NCBI GenBank assembly: GCA_963708575.1 | Contig: CAVPTB010000007.1 | Location: forward strand, 2,046,001 to 2,110,000 | Direction of reading: 5' to 3' | Source of the DNA: DASVWZ01 sp963708575 | GTDB taxonomy: Bacteria > Acidobacteriota > Terriglobia > Terriglobales > Acidobacteriaceae | Length of the DNA stretch: 64,000 nt | Shown: one piece after another, positions 1 to 9,650 of the stretch | Position numbering within the stretch: the stretch's first letter is position 1 | Layout of the letters: each line of letters begins with the position of its first letter | Translations under genes and position numbers: made by a program | The notes under the pieces: model-generated | What the model saw: the letters and a program-made list of their open reading frames with translations, nothing else | What the model was told of the DNA's origin: nothing | Database searches by the model: none

Positions 1-2
1 GC

Positions 3-1259
3 AAGAAAGACTTGTTGACACCCAAGGGTGGCGCCGATACCGTCAACTACGGGAACGCTGTCTTCTCCAAAGATGGCAAGGGCGTTTACCTGACCAGCGA
101 CGAGAACTCCGAGTTCCAGCGTCTGGTTTATCTCGATCTCACGTCACACCAAACCAGGCAACTGACTCCGCAACTCAATTGGGACGTGGAGGAGTTTGAT
201 CTGTCGAAAGACGGGCGCCACATCGCTTTCAATGCCAATGAAGACGGCATTAGCGTGGTTCACGTAATTGACACGAAGACGAACAAAGACCTGGCTCTTC
301 CCAAAATGCCCGAGGGCGTGATCTTCGGTCTGCAGTGGCACCCGAATAGTCACGATCTCGCCTTCAACCTCACCACCGCTGCGCAACCGTATGACGCTTA
401 TTCGCTCGATATCACATCGGGCAAACTGGAGCGTTGGACGTACAGTGAAACCGGCGGGCTAAACACCGCTGAATTTTCCCCCTATCGGTTGATTCACTGG
501 AACTCATGGGACAAACGCTCCATCGCCGGATTTCTGGTCAAGCCTCCGCGCAAATTCTCTGGCAAGCGTCCTGTCATGATCGACATTCATGGCGGTCCGG
601 AATCCCAGTTCCGCCCGGACTTTGGCGGACGCGACAACTACTACGTCAACGAACTTGGGATTGCCATGATTTACCCCAATGTGCGCGGGTCAACCGGTTA
701 CGGCAAATCGTTCCAGAAACTCGACAACGGTTTCCTGCGCGAGGGTTCCTATCAGGACATCAGTTCGCTGCTCGACTGGATCCAGACCCAGCCCGATCTC
801 GATGCGAATAAAGTGCTCATCACCGGCGGGAGCTATGGCGGATTCATGACTCTGGCGATTGCAACTACCTACAACGATCGCATCTGCTGCTCGATCGACG
901 TAGTCGGTCCGTCGAATCTGGTGACGTTCCTCGAGCATACTTCCGGCTATCGGCAGGACCTGCGTCGGGTCGAATACGGCGACGAGCGCGATCCCAAGAT
1001 GCATGACTTTCTGGAAAAGATTGCTCCCGCGAACAAGGCGAAGAACATCACCAAGCCGCTGTTCGTGGTTGCCGGTAAGAACGATCCGCGAGTTCCGGTG
1101 ACCGAATCGGAGCAGATGGTCTCTATCGTCCGCCAGAACGGAACACCCGTATGGTGGCTGATGGCCAAAGACGAAGGTCACGGCTTCGGGAAGAAGAAGA
1201 ACCGGGATTACCAGTTCTACGCCATGGTGATGTTCATCAAGGAATATTTGCTGAAGTAA
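3..1259 (+). CDS. S9 family prolyl oligopeptidase-like serine peptidase (5' truncated)
   Basis: The reading frame is open from the left edge of the window, so the true start lies outside. The visible N-terminal 150 or so residues look like TolB/WD40-type beta-propeller blades (for example DGKGVYLTSDENSEF). The C-terminal half is an alpha/beta-hydrolase catalytic domain. Counting from the first in-frame start-like codon at position 12, the nucleophile is Ser274 in GGSYGGF, the acid is Asp358 in GKNDPRVP and the base is His390 in DEGHGFG, so the triad is complete. Family members are acylaminoacyl or dipeptidyl peptidases that degrade short peptides in the cytoplasm or periplasm. A signal peptide cannot be judged because the N-terminus is missing. 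The gene stands alone in front of cyaY. Confidence 0.93.
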   Translation, partial: KKDLLTPKGGADTVNYGNAVFSKDGKGVYLTSDENSEFQRLVYLDLTSHQTRQLTPQLNWDVEEFDLSKDGRHIAFNANEDGISVVHVIDTKTNKDLALPKMPEGVIFGLQWHPNSHDLAFNLTTAAQPYDAYSLDITSGKLERWTYSETGGLNTAEFSPYRLIHWNSWDKRSIAGFLVKPPRKFSGKRPVMIDIHGGPESQFRPDFGGRDNYYVNELGIAMIYPNVRGSTGYGKSFQKLDNGFLREGSYQDISSLLDWIQTQPDLDANKVLITGGSYGGFMTLAIATTYNDRICCSIDVVGPSNLVTFLEHTSGYRQDLRRVEYGDERDPKMHDFLEKIAPANKAKNITKPLFVVAGKNDPRVPVTESEQMVSIVRQNGTPVWWLMAKDEGHGFGKKKNRDYQFYAMVMFIKEYLLK

Positions 1260-1344
1260 ATTAGACGGTCTCTGGTCGTTTGTCGGCGGGCCAAAGTTTA
1301 TCGCTACGGCGAACGACCTTCTGGCCAACGTCTATAATCCTTGC

Positions 1345-1677
1345 ATGATCGATGAACTTTCCTTTCGCAAGCACGCCGACGTTTCTTTGGAAGCGCTCAA
1401 GAAGAGCCTGATTACCGCTGAGGAATCCGCAGACATTGAAGTAGAGGACCAGGCGGGCGCGCTGCATATTTCGTTCGAAGACGGCACCAAGTTCATCGTA
1501 TCTCCCAACGCCGCCGCCGGGCAGATCTGGATCTCGGCACTCTCCACAAGCTTTAAGCTGGACTGGGCCGAGTCTGAACAGGATTTTGTCTTAACAAAGT
1601 CTGGAGAGAAGCTGAAACCGTTGGTAGCAAGGTTGGTCAATCAACAATTAGGATCGGAAGAAGTCACTTTGGCCTGA
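1345..1677 (+). CDS. cyaY: Frataxin-like iron donor protein CyaY
   Basis: This 110-residue protein has the usual CyaY/frataxin length. The pattern ADIEVEDQAGALHISFEDGT, then FIVSPNAAAGQIWISA, then a late hydrophobic-acidic strand matches the frataxin fold. The N-terminal helix carries acidic residues (the LSFRKHADVSLEALKKSL region followed by EESADIE), as in iron-binding frataxins. The family binds iron and modulates the IscS/IscU cysteine desulfurase complex in Fe-S assembly. No isc or suf genes lie nearby, so the gene is an orphan here. It starts at ATG 1345, 85 nt after the S9 peptidase, and is convergent with the reductase that follows. Confidence in the family is good; the exact physiological role is by homology. 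Confidence 0.85.
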   Translation: MIDELSFRKHADVSLEALKKSLITAEESADIEVEDQAGALHISFEDGTKFIVSPNAAAGQIWISALSTSFKLDWAESEQDFVLTKSGEKLKPLVARLVNQQLGSEEVTLA

Positions 1678-1748
1678 GTCAGTATCTCCTCGGGGGCCTC
1701 TCCTCAGTGTGCTTCTTGATTTAGGGCTTTAGGCCCGGACGCCGACCT

Positions 1749-2753
1749 TTACCCCTTCGACCCCAACTTCTGGCGAAGATGCTTTGCGATCTGCTGCCCG
1801 TGGAACCGTCCATTTTCAATGAAGATCTCATTGGTCCGCGATCCCGCAACAATCACTCCTGCGACGTAAATGCCCGGCACGTTCGACTCTAAAGTCTCCG
1901 GATCGCACACCGGACGGCACTGGTCGGTCGACAACTCCAATCCCATCGACCGCAGAAAATCGTAATCTGGATGATAACCAGTCAACGCAAAAACGAAATC
2001 GTTCTTCACCCGCAGCACGCCTTGAGGAGTGAACACCACCACATAGTCCGGCGCAATCTCCTGGACCGTACTGTTGAAGTGAGCCTTGATCTCTCCGGCC
2101 CGGATGCGGTTCTCGATGTCAGGCAGTATCCAGTACTTCACATGACTGTGCATCTTCGGACCGCGATGCACTAGGGTGACCCGCGCCCCATGGCGCCACA
2201 AGTCCAGCGCCGAAATCGCCGCCGAGTTCTTCCCGCCAATCACCAGCACATCATGATCAAAATAAGGGTGTGGCTCGTGATAGTAATGAAAAACCTTGGG
2301 CAGTTCCTCGCCAGGAATATTCAACATGTTGGGAAGATCGTAATAACCGGTGGCGACCACAATTTTGCGGGTAAAGTAATCGTAGATTCGTCCCAGCCTG
2401 TCGGTCGTTGTGACCTGGAAATTGCCGTCTTTCCCCATCACGGTCTTCACCCACTGATACTGCGCAATCGGAAGCTCATAATGTTCAGCCACCTTGCGGT
2501 AATACTCGAGTGCCTCCTGCCGGGTGGGCTTCTGGTTCGGACTGCTGAATGGAATATCGCCAATCTCCAGCAGTTCCGGAGTTGTAAAAAAAGTCATGTT
2601 CGCCGGATAGTTGAAGATGGAATTCACCACGCAACCCTTGTCGATCACTACCACCTTGAAACCGGCGCGCTTGGCCTCAATGCCGCATGCCAAACCGGTG
2701 GGCCCGGCGCCGATCACTACCACATCGACCCATGTATTGGGACTCGATTCCAT
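1749..2753 (-). CDS. ypdA: YpdA-like bacillithiol-disulfide reductase (FAD-dependent)
   Basis: The protein has an N-terminal FAD-binding Rossmann motif (VVVIGAGPTGLACGIEAKRAG), a YpdA-typical segment VVNSIFNYPANMTFFTTPELLEIGD, and a second nucleotide-binding motif VLVIGGKNSAAISALDLWRHG for NADPH. The end, GIYVAGVIVAGSRTNEIFIENG, is characteristic of the YpdA family. These single-domain flavoproteins reduce bacillithiol disulfide in the low-molecular-weight thiol system of Firmicutes and some Acidobacteriota and Deinococci. I chose ATG 2753, which places the FAD motif about 15 residues from the N-terminus. A TTG at 2813 would add 20 residues, and neither start has a good ribosome binding site. 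The gene is divergent from fumC and convergent with cyaY. Confidence 0.86.
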   Translation of the reverse strand: MESSPNTWVDVVVIGAGPTGLACGIEAKRAGFKVVVIDKGCVVNSIFNYPANMTFFTTPELLEIGDIPFSSPNQKPTRQEALEYYRKVAEHYELPIAQYQWVKTVMGKDGNFQVTTTDRLGRIYDYFTRKIVVATGYYDLPNMLNIPGEELPKVFHYYHEPHPYFDHDVLVIGGKNSAAISALDLWRHGARVTLVHRGPKMHSHVKYWILPDIENRIRAGEIKAHFNSTVQEIAPDYVVVFTPQGVLRVKNDFVFALTGYHPDYDFLRSMGLELSTDQCRPVCDPETLESNVPGIYVAGVIVAGSRTNEIFIENGRFHGQQIAKHLRQKLGSKG

Positions 2754-2995
2754 CTGCGCTCGCGGCAAGCTGTCGGGAATCTGTTGCGTTTCGGTAATCT
2801 CTTCGGTCAGCAAAGTGAACCCTGGCTACTGGATGACGGAATGGAAGTAAACATGGTGAGGACGCCCATGACTTATCGGAGCTAAAGATTCTAGCATGTA
2901 GCGAGCCACCCTTTCCTGATCCAGCCCGACTCGCGATTATCCACGATATAATTTCTGGTTACCGTCATCCCTTGAGAATTCAGCAGGAATCACTT

Positions 2996-4405
2996 ATGGC
3001 GACCTCTTTGGAACCAGCCACTCGCACTCGTACCGAATCCGACAGCATGGGGAAGATTGAAGTTCCCGCCAATGTTTATTGGGGTGCGCAGACGCAGCGC
3101 TCACTGCTGCACTTCAATATCGGGCGTGACACCATGCCACCGGAATTGATTCACGCCTTTGGCATCTTGAAGAAAGCTTGCGCTTTGGTGAATCAGGACC
3201 TCGGCAAGCTTCCCGCTGACAAGGCCAAGCTCATCAGCCAAGCCGCGGATGAGGTCATTGCCGGGAAACTCGATGACCAGTTTCCTCTGCGCATCTGGCA
3301 AACCGGCAGCGGCACTCAGACCAACATGAACGTGAATGAGGTGATCTCCAACCGCGCCATCGAGATCGCCGGGGGCGAATTGGGATCGAAGAAGCCAATC
3401 CATCCCAACGATCACGTCAACATGTCGCAATCGTCAAACGACACCTTCCCCGCAGCCATGCATATTGCGGCGGCCCAGCGCGTCAAGAATGCGCTGATTC
3501 CGGCAATTCGTACGGTGCACGGCGCGATTGCCGCCAAGGCCAAAGAGTTCGGGGACGTGGTCAAAATCGGCCGCACCCACTTACAGGATGCCGTACCGCT
3601 CACCATCGGCCAGGAATTCGGCGGCTGGGCCAGTTTGCTTGAACGTGATATCAAGCGCCTTGAGCAGGTTCTCGACGGCCTTTACGACTTGGCGATTGGT
3701 GGAACGGCGGTGGGAACGGGACTCAACACCCATCCCGAGTTCGCCGAGCGCGCAGCCAAAAAGATTGCAGAGCTTACCGGACTTCCCTTCCGCTCCCATC
3801 CCAACAAGTTTGCCGCCCTTTCTGCGCACGATGAAATCGTGTTTGCGCAAGGCGCGCTGGAAACGTTGGCGGCCTCGCTGATGAAGATCTCCAACGACAT
3901 CCGCTGGCTCGCTTCCGGCCCGCGCTGCGGCTTGGGAGAACTCACGATTCCCGAGAATGAGCCAGGGTCGTCAATCATGCCCGGCAAAGTGAATCCCACG
4001 CAGTGCGAGGCCATGACCATGGTCTGCGTCCAGGTTCACGGCGCAACCGCAGCGGTCGGATTCGCCGGGTCGCAAGGCAACTTCGAATTGAACGTTTTCA
4101 AGCCGGTCCTCATTTACAACTTCCTGCACTCGGTTACGTTGATTACCGATGCCTGCCACGGCTACGTCGAGTACATGATCAACGGCATCGAAGTCGATCG
4201 CAAGAAAGTTGACTGGTACGTGAAGAACTCTCTGATGCTGGTCACGGCGATCGCTCCCAGGGTCGGGTACGACAACGCCGCCCACATCGCCCACACCGCC
4301 CACGTGGAGCACACCAGCTTGCGCGAAGCAGCCGTCAAGCTTGGGCACCTGACCGAGGAGGAATTCGATCGACTGGTAAAGCCGGAGAACATGACGAAGC
4401 CGTAA
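2996..4405 (+). CDS. fumC: Class II fumarate hydratase
   Basis: Class II fumarase interconverts fumarate and malate in the TCA cycle as a soluble, iron-independent homotetramer. The full-length 469-residue protein contains the superfamily signature GSSIMPGKVNP, the substrate-site segments TGSGTQTNMNVNEV and SSNDTFPAAMH, and GRTHLQDAVPLTIGQEFGG. ATG 2996 is preferred because AGGAAT lies at the right distance upstream; a TTG at 2972 would only add 8 residues without support. It is transcribed away from the YpdA-like gene, so the roughly 240 bp between the two starts should hold both promoters. Two other TCA genes, icd and mdh, lie at the other end of the window and are not linked to it. All catalytic motifs are intact. 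Confidence 0.97.
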   Translation: MATSLEPATRTRTESDSMGKIEVPANVYWGAQTQRSLLHFNIGRDTMPPELIHAFGILKKACALVNQDLGKLPADKAKLISQAADEVIAGKLDDQFPLRIWQTGSGTQTNMNVNEVISNRAIEIAGGELGSKKPIHPNDHVNMSQSSNDTFPAAMHIAAAQRVKNALIPAIRTVHGAIAAKAKEFGDVVKIGRTHLQDAVPLTIGQEFGGWASLLERDIKRLEQVLDGLYDLAIGGTAVGTGLNTHPEFAERAAKKIAELTGLPFRSHPNKFAALSAHDEIVFAQGALETLAASLMKISNDIRWLASGPRCGLGELTIPENEPGSSIMPGKVNPTQCEAMTMVCVQVHGATAAVGFAGSQGNFELNVFKPVLIYNFLHSVTLITDACHGYVEYMINGIEVDRKKVDWYVKNSLMLVTAIAPRVGYDNAAHIAHTAHVEHTSLREAAVKLGHLTEEEFDRLVKPENMTKP

Positions 4406-4456
4406 AGGGTCTACGGGAGTAAACGGCCCTTGTGTTTCCGGGAGAAGGTCGTCAAC

Positions 4457-5410
4457 TCAGTCCACCCCAGCTTCTATCGCGGCCGTTCTCGTCGCCGCTT
4501 TCTTCGCCCGCGTAGTCACCATCACCACCACGCCGACCAGCACCAGCAGCGTACCTATGACGGTGCGTGGACCAACCATTTCGCCGCCAAGAACATATCC
4601 AAGAATCACCGCGACCACCGGATTCACGTAGGCATACGTCCCAACCTTTGTTGGCGATTCGTGGTGGATTAACCACACGTACGCGGTGAAAGCCACGATA
4701 GAGCCCGCCACTATCAAGTAAGTCAGGGAAAGCCATGCGGCCGCCGAAACTTCGCTCAAATGAAAGCCGCGCCACTCACCCAGCATCGTCGCCGTCAGCA
4801 TGAGTAACACGCCTCCAGCAAACATTTGTGATGCGGAACTCATGGGCTTCGATTCCGGCAGCGGCAGCTTACGGGTCAGAATCGCCGCCACCGACCAACT
4901 GAGCGAACCAATCAGCAGCGCCGTCGCACCGGTCCCATCGATCGGCACCTCTCCGAATGCGATCGAGTGGCTCATGAGAATAGCTACTCCACCGATTCCG
5001 ATCAGCAAGGCAAAACCAAGGCGAAGCGTGAGCTGTTGGGTCCGCAAGAAAATGATCTCGAGAAGCCCGATGAAGACCGGAATGGTGGCCATCATCACCG
5101 CTGCGATCCCCGACGGTACCCGTCGCTCCGCCCAGAACAGCAACCCATAATCCAAAACAAAGATCAGCAGCGCCAGAAACGACGCCGAAGCCCACTCGCG
5201 GCGCTTGGGAAAGGGAGTTCCCTTCGCCAACATCCAGACCAGAAGAACCGCTCCGGCCACCAGAAAGCGCATAGCAGCCAGGAGAAACGGAGGCACTTCG
5301 CGCACCCCCACCCGGATCGCCAGAAACGTCGAGCCCCAAACGAAATAAACGATGGCGAACGCCAGTAGCGTCTTCCATGCGGCAGGTCGAAGTTCTACTT
5401 GACTCGGCAA
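4457..5410 (-). CDS. EamA/DMT-family transporter
   Basis: This 317-residue polytopic membrane protein has two EamA repeats, giving about ten hydrophobic segments. The N-terminal LAFAIVYFVWGSTFLAIRVGV is typical of RhaT/YedA-like drug-metabolite transporters. The second repeat shows the same layout (LSLTYLIVAGSIVAFTAYVW, then PVVAVILGYVLGGE). The family exports metabolites or amino acids; the substrate cannot be read from the sequence. The start is a TTG at 5410 with GGGGA just upstream. The positively charged C-terminus (TTRAKKAATRTAAIEAG) is expected to be cytoplasmic. It is convergent with fumC. Confidence 0.9.
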   Translation of the reverse strand: MPSQVELRPAAWKTLLAFAIVYFVWGSTFLAIRVGVREVPPFLLAAMRFLVAGAVLLVWMLAKGTPFPKRREWASASFLALLIFVLDYGLLFWAERRVPSGIAAVMMATIPVFIGLLEIIFLRTQQLTLRLGFALLIGIGGVAILMSHSIAFGEVPIDGTGATALLIGSLSWSVAAILTRKLPLPESKPMSSASQMFAGGVLLMLTATMLGEWRGFHLSEVSAAAWLSLTYLIVAGSIVAFTAYVWLIHHESPTKVGTYAYVNPVVAVILGYVLGGEMVGPRTVIGTLLVLVGVVVMVTTRAKKAATRTAAIEAGVD

Positions 5411-5531
5411 ATGCGTCCCCAGTTCTCAAGTCTCCGGTAAACACCCGTGCGAGTTTAGACGGAGAATCGCCTGGGAAGCATCATCTACGCTTATAAAATG
5501 TTTTCATGGCCGAATAAATGAAACCGCAGGA

Positions 5532-6002
5532 TTATTTCTGCAGCAGGCTGGTGTGGCTGGCAACGCACTGCCAATTATCACCCTCAGAGGCGACCCAGGT
5601 ATCGGTGAAGCGACCGGTGTGATCGTAGGATTTTCCCTGGTACGTCCCTTTTGCCCGGTACATTCCCGTGACCACGGCAGTGCGGCTATAGAAGATCACT
5701 TTCACGTTCTGAATTGTCAGTCCAGTCGGCCTGAATTGCGGATCGGCAATGTCCGCCAGGAACTTTCCCCGTTCGCTGACTTCACCATCCCACTCGGTGT
5801 TGATGAACTTGTCACCAATCATGCGCGCCAGCGCATTCGAATCGCGATCCAGTTGAGCTTCGTTCCAAAGCCGCTCCAGCCCGATCAGCCGGTTCTCTTG
5901 GGTGTGAAGGTCACCCGAATCCTTCTGTCCGAACGCGCGACCGCAGAACAGCAGACCGAACATGGCGGCGCCGGCAAGCGCCTTTCTCGACCCTCGTAAC
6001 AT
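5532..6002 (-). CDS. Secreted DUF4440/SnoaL-like (NTF2-fold) protein
   Basis: The 156-residue product begins with a probable signal peptide (RGSRKALAGAAMFGLLFCGRAFGQ, cleavage near GRAFG-QK). After it comes an NTF2-like domain of the DUF4440 type: ENRLIGLERLWNEAQLDRD, DKFINTEWDGEV and a final strand WQCVASHTSLLQK. Such proteins form small cone-shaped dimers and have various or unknown ligands, and no catalytic residues can be assigned. It stands 148 nt downstream of the methyltransferase stop on the same strand and could be co-transcribed, but the gap suggests its own promoter. Function remains open. Confidence 0.8.
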   Translation of the reverse strand: MLRGSRKALAGAAMFGLLFCGRAFGQKDSGDLHTQENRLIGLERLWNEAQLDRDSNALARMIGDKFINTEWDGEVSERGKFLADIADPQFRPTGLTIQNVKVIFYSRTAVVTGMYRAKGTYQGKSYDHTGRFTDTWVASEGDNWQCVASHTSLLQK

Positions 6003-6150
6003 GTCGCGATTCTTTCCTATGACCGGAATTCAATCAATGATCGTGAGTCCGTGTCTGTTTGCTGGACTAATGGCACGTTACCAAGGTCATGTTGATTCGG
6101 ACGGATCGCTAGGACAAGTCAACACGTACACGGCGTGGAGAGGCCTCCGC

Positions 6151-7281
6151 CTACACTCTTCTTCCGAAGCTCAATCCGCTCAGAGCATCGATCTTCGCGG
6201 GGTCAATGGCTTTGCTTCCAACCAGCACATGGAATGTCTCACCCATACCGCTGGGGGTGATCAGATGCTTGAGCTGCAGCGCGACTTTAGCCTTTTCCTG
6301 CGGCAAACGGCACTCTTCGAAGGCATCAGCGAATTGCGTGGACTCCCCGACTCCCAATAAAAATTGCGACTGCGTAAGCAACGGGTGAACAACCATGTCT
6401 TGCCCTTCTGCAGCCGCCGCGAGCGAGGTGAAATTGACGTGCGCGGTGATGTCCTGCTCCCCCGGCGCTTGATACGGATCAATTCCGGCAGAGTGTTGGC
6501 GGTAGGTCATCAGCGTTCCTCGATGGCGGCCAGCCAGCTGTTCTTGCCTTACATATCCGTAATCGATGGCGACAAAAAAGCCCTGCCGCAACCACCCGCC
6601 GAGCTCGGTAATGAAGCGATGAGCCGCCACAGCAATTTCAATCCTCTCGCCAGCTTCGGGCTGAACTCCGTAGCGATCGAGCCACTCGAACTCCTCGGCC
6701 GACGCAGCAGCCCATGTCTCGACGAACCTGCCGTCCCGCTCAGCGATTCGCAACACGCCGTGCTCGCTCACAATCTCTACCGGCAGGGCGTCGAAGAATT
6801 CATTCGCAAAAACGACGGTTGGTGCCGCAGCCAGCGCCGGTACCAAGCCAGCGAGATCGCAGAGTGACGCTTTTCCCCCAGCAAACTGCCGGGCCAGCGT
6901 CCGGCTAAGACGCTCCCGCAAATAGGCCGAACCCTCAAAAAGTTCGTAGTGCAAAGCCTGGAAAAACTCGGGAAACTTTTTTTCTGACCAATCCAGAACG
7001 TCTTGCGCGAATAACCCGCGCCCCGGACCCAGTTCTACAATTTGAATCTTCCTTGGCGATCCGAGAGCCCGCCACATCTCCTCAAACTGCCGCGCCATCA
7101 ACCGTCCGAACACGGCATGCACATCGCTGCTAGTGTAGAAGTCCCCAGCCTTACCAAACTGCTCGACATTTCGCGCGTAAAATCCCTGCTCCGGATCGTA
7201 GAGGCAGATTTCCATGTAGCGCGAAAATGGGATCGGCCCGCGTTCGCGAATCTCGCGCAGGATTTTTTCGCGGAGGGTCAT
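6151..7281 (-). CDS. MidA/NDUFAF7-like SAM-dependent methyltransferase
   Basis: The protein (376 residues) matches the DUF185 family. It opens with RGPIPFSRYMEICLYDPEQGFY, has the glycine-rich SAM-binding loop IVELGPGRGLFAQDVL, then VFANEFFDALPVE and VAIDYGYVRQEQLAGRHRGTL. In mitochondria the family member NDUFAF7/MidA methylates an arginine of a complex I subunit. In bacteria the substrate is generally not known, and I would not extend the complex I role here. The start is ATG 7281. It is separated by 150 nt from the M13 peptidase upstream on the same strand. Confidence 0.88.
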   Translation of the reverse strand: MTLREKILREIRERGPIPFSRYMEICLYDPEQGFYARNVEQFGKAGDFYTSSDVHAVFGRLMARQFEEMWRALGSPRKIQIVELGPGRGLFAQDVLDWSEKKFPEFFQALHYELFEGSAYLRERLSRTLARQFAGGKASLCDLAGLVPALAAAPTVVFANEFFDALPVEIVSEHGVLRIAERDGRFVETWAAASAEEFEWLDRYGVQPEAGERIEIAVAAHRFITELGGWLRQGFFVAIDYGYVRQEQLAGRHRGTLMTYRQHSAGIDPYQAPGEQDITAHVNFTSLAAAAEGQDMVVHPLLTQSQFLLGVGESTQFADAFEECRLPQEKAKVALQLKHLITPSGMGETFHVLVGSKAIDPAKIDALSGLSFGRRV

Positions 7282-7430
7282 GGAGTATGGATCATTGTAT
7301 TGCTACCAGATTGAGCACGGATCTCAGTACGGCGGAGTTTTCGGTTTTAGCGGATCCCTCGCTAAAGGAAAACCCCGCCCTAAACGCAAACATCGCGTTT
7401 AGAACAGGGCCTCCTACTCACGATGATCTG

Positions 7431-9497
7431 TTACCAGACCCGGCAGGCGTTCTGGGGCATCATGGGTTGACCCACTTTGCATCCGAAGGCTTTGCCGAAT
7501 TCCGGCATGTTCCGCACCACCCCATCGACCCGGAACTGCCGCGGTGAATGCGGATCGGTTTGCACTTGCAACCGCAGTTGTTGCGGGCGCGTGCTGCCGC
7601 ACCAGTTCTGGCCAAAGCCAACAAAAAACTGTTGAATCGGCGTATAACCATCGTCTTGCTTGTCGAGATCAATGTTCTTGCGTTTGGCGTCTTCAAGGAA
7701 AGCGATGTAAGCCAGTCTCAATCCGCCGTTGTCAGCCGTGTTTTCTCCGAGCGTCAACTTGCCGTTAACCTTGGCGTCGTCGGCAACCGAGAAGCCGCTA
7801 TACTCCTTCACCGTGCAATCGGCTTTCTCTTCGAATTTCTTGCCGTCTTCCGCAGTCCACCAGTCAGAGAGATTTCCGTTGCCGTCAAACTGGCGGCCTT
7901 CGTCGTCGAAGCCGTGGGTCAATTCATGACCTACGACCGCGCCGACGTGCCCGTAATTTTCCGCGTCGGTAGCTTTCGGATCATAAAGCGGCGGCTGCAG
8001 AATTCCCGCTGGGAAGTTGATGTCGTTCATGCTCGGGTTGTAGTAGGCGTTGACCGTCGGGGGGCTCATGCCAAACTCGCCGCGATCGACCGGCTTGCCG
8101 ATCTTCGAAATCTGCCGCAAGTTTTCGAATACGATCGCGCGTTGCGAATTTCCGAAAGCATCGTCCCGCTTAATGATCAGTTTCGAATAATCGCGCCAGT
8201 GGTCGGGATAGCCAATCTTGTCCGCCACCGCGTGCAACTTGGCCTTGGCGCGAACCTTGGTCTCCGCGCTCATCCAATCCAGGTTGTCGAGGTCCTGATC
8301 CATGGCCGACTCAATGTCCTTCACCATCTGCAGGGTCGCGGCTTTGCTCGAGGGAGGAAATTCCTGCGCCACGTAAACCTGGCCCAACGCCTCTCCCAGA
8401 GCGCCATCCGTGGCCTGCACGCAGCGCTTCCAGCGAGCGCGCTGTTCCGGTTGTCCCCGCAATTTCCGGCCGAAGAAATCGAAGCTTTCCTCATCGAACG
8501 CCTTGGGGAGGGTGATCGGCTCGGTTCCATGAACCAGTTGCCAGCGCAGATAAGTCTTGATCGTCTTGAGATCAGTGGAATCCAGCAGCGCGCTCAGTCC
8601 CTTGAAGAAATCAGGATTGGTGACATTCAGGCTGGTCACTGCCGGCGAGCCCGTATCGCTGATCAGTTTGGCCCAGTTGAGATTCGGGGTCAGCTTCTCC
8701 AGATCCGCGAGCGGCATCGGGTGATACACATTCTTAGGATCGCGCTGCGAAGTGATGTCCATGGACACCTTGGCCAGCGCCGTTTCCAACTGCATGATGC
8801 TTGCCGCATCGCTAGCGGCGTCAGCGTCCGATTCGCCCAGCAGCTTCATCATGTTCGTGACATGCTGTACATATTCTTTACGGGTCTTCTCAGCTGCGTC
8901 GCCAGTGCGGAAGTAATAATCACGCTCCGGAAGACCTAAACCAGCCTGATCGACCACCGCAATTTGCTTGGTGGCATCTTTAAAATCCTGCTGCTCGCCA
9001 AATCCCAGAAATGCATTGACGTTGATCAGCTGAAAATGGGCCAACAACGGGGTTAGTTCCTTCTTGTCCTTAAGCGCGGCAATGCGATCGAGATCGGGCT
9101 GCAAGGGTGCCAGTCCTTTTTTGTTGATCGCGTCAGTATCGGTGCAGGCAGCGTAGAAGTCACCAATCTTCTGTTCGTTCGCGGAACGTTCCGAACCGCC
9201 CGCCGCAGCCTTCTCCAGCATGGTGTGCAACACGTATTCGTTGTGGTCACCCAACATTGTTCCCGTTCCGTAGCTCGAACGATCATTGGGAATCGGATAC
9301 AGTTTGCTGAAATTGCCGCAGGCGTACTGGAAAAAATCGACGCAGGGATCGGCGCTCGTATCGATCAGTTCTTTGTCTAAGCCGGGCAGAAGATCATGCT
9401 TTTGATCGGAGCTCTTTGATTGCGCCGATACTCCAGTACAAAGGGCCGCGAGAACGAGCAGCGTCATTCCTACACAAAGTGGCATTCGTCTTGTCAT
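7431..9497 (-). CDS. M13 (neprilysin-like) zinc metallopeptidase, secreted
   Basis: This is a full-length M13 endopeptidase of 688 residues. The zinc site is complete: HELTH (His524, Glu525, His528) and the third ligand in ENTADNGGL. The conserved NAYYNPSMNDINFPAGILQPP stretch precedes it, and the chain ends in the family signature CRVW. The N-terminal segment MTRRMPLCVGMTLLVLAALC is a signal peptide, so the enzyme acts outside the cytoplasm, probably on peptides. ATG 9497 is chosen because AAAAGGAATAAAC precedes it; upstream in-frame starts to 9602 only add a non-signal-like extension. A second M13 gene at 54.3-56.3 kb has decayed, so this is the working copy in the window. Confidence 0.95.
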   Translation of the reverse strand: MTRRMPLCVGMTLLVLAALCTGVSAQSKSSDQKHDLLPGLDKELIDTSADPCVDFFQYACGNFSKLYPIPNDRSSYGTGTMLGDHNEYVLHTMLEKAAAGGSERSANEQKIGDFYAACTDTDAINKKGLAPLQPDLDRIAALKDKKELTPLLAHFQLINVNAFLGFGEQQDFKDATKQIAVVDQAGLGLPERDYYFRTGDAAEKTRKEYVQHVTNMMKLLGESDADAASDAASIMQLETALAKVSMDITSQRDPKNVYHPMPLADLEKLTPNLNWAKLISDTGSPAVTSLNVTNPDFFKGLSALLDSTDLKTIKTYLRWQLVHGTEPITLPKAFDEESFDFFGRKLRGQPEQRARWKRCVQATDGALGEALGQVYVAQEFPPSSKAATLQMVKDIESAMDQDLDNLDWMSAETKVRAKAKLHAVADKIGYPDHWRDYSKLIIKRDDAFGNSQRAIVFENLRQISKIGKPVDRGEFGMSPPTVNAYYNPSMNDINFPAGILQPPLYDPKATDAENYGHVGAVVGHELTHGFDDEGRQFDGNGNLSDWWTAEDGKKFEEKADCTVKEYSGFSVADDAKVNGKLTLGENTADNGGLRLAYIAFLEDAKRKNIDLDKQDDGYTPIQQFFVGFGQNWCGSTRPQQLRLQVQTDPHSPRQFRVDGVVRNMPEFGKAFGCKVGQPMMPQNACRVW

Positions 9498-9650
9498 GTT
9501 TATTCCTTTTAGGAAGAGATTCAAAGTATTAGCAGTTCCGAACATCATACTTGCACTGGAGCGGAGCTTTATGGCCAGGGAGAAGCGCAGCGTCCATCTC
9601 AACTTCAGTTTTACATTCTAAGCCAAGAGGCGCCGCGGGTGGGCTCAACC

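Noticed and set aside
2190..2885. 231-codon plus-strand frame opposite the YpdA-like gene
   Set aside because: Shadow of a well supported flavoprotein gene.
4406..4436. Possible terminator after fumC
   Set aside because: The AAGGG and CCCTT arms are only 5 bp with a long loop; too weak to call.
7548..8939. 463-codon plus-strand open frame opposite the M13 peptidase
   Set aside because: It is a shadow of the intact M13 gene; no domain pattern or ribosome binding site supports it.
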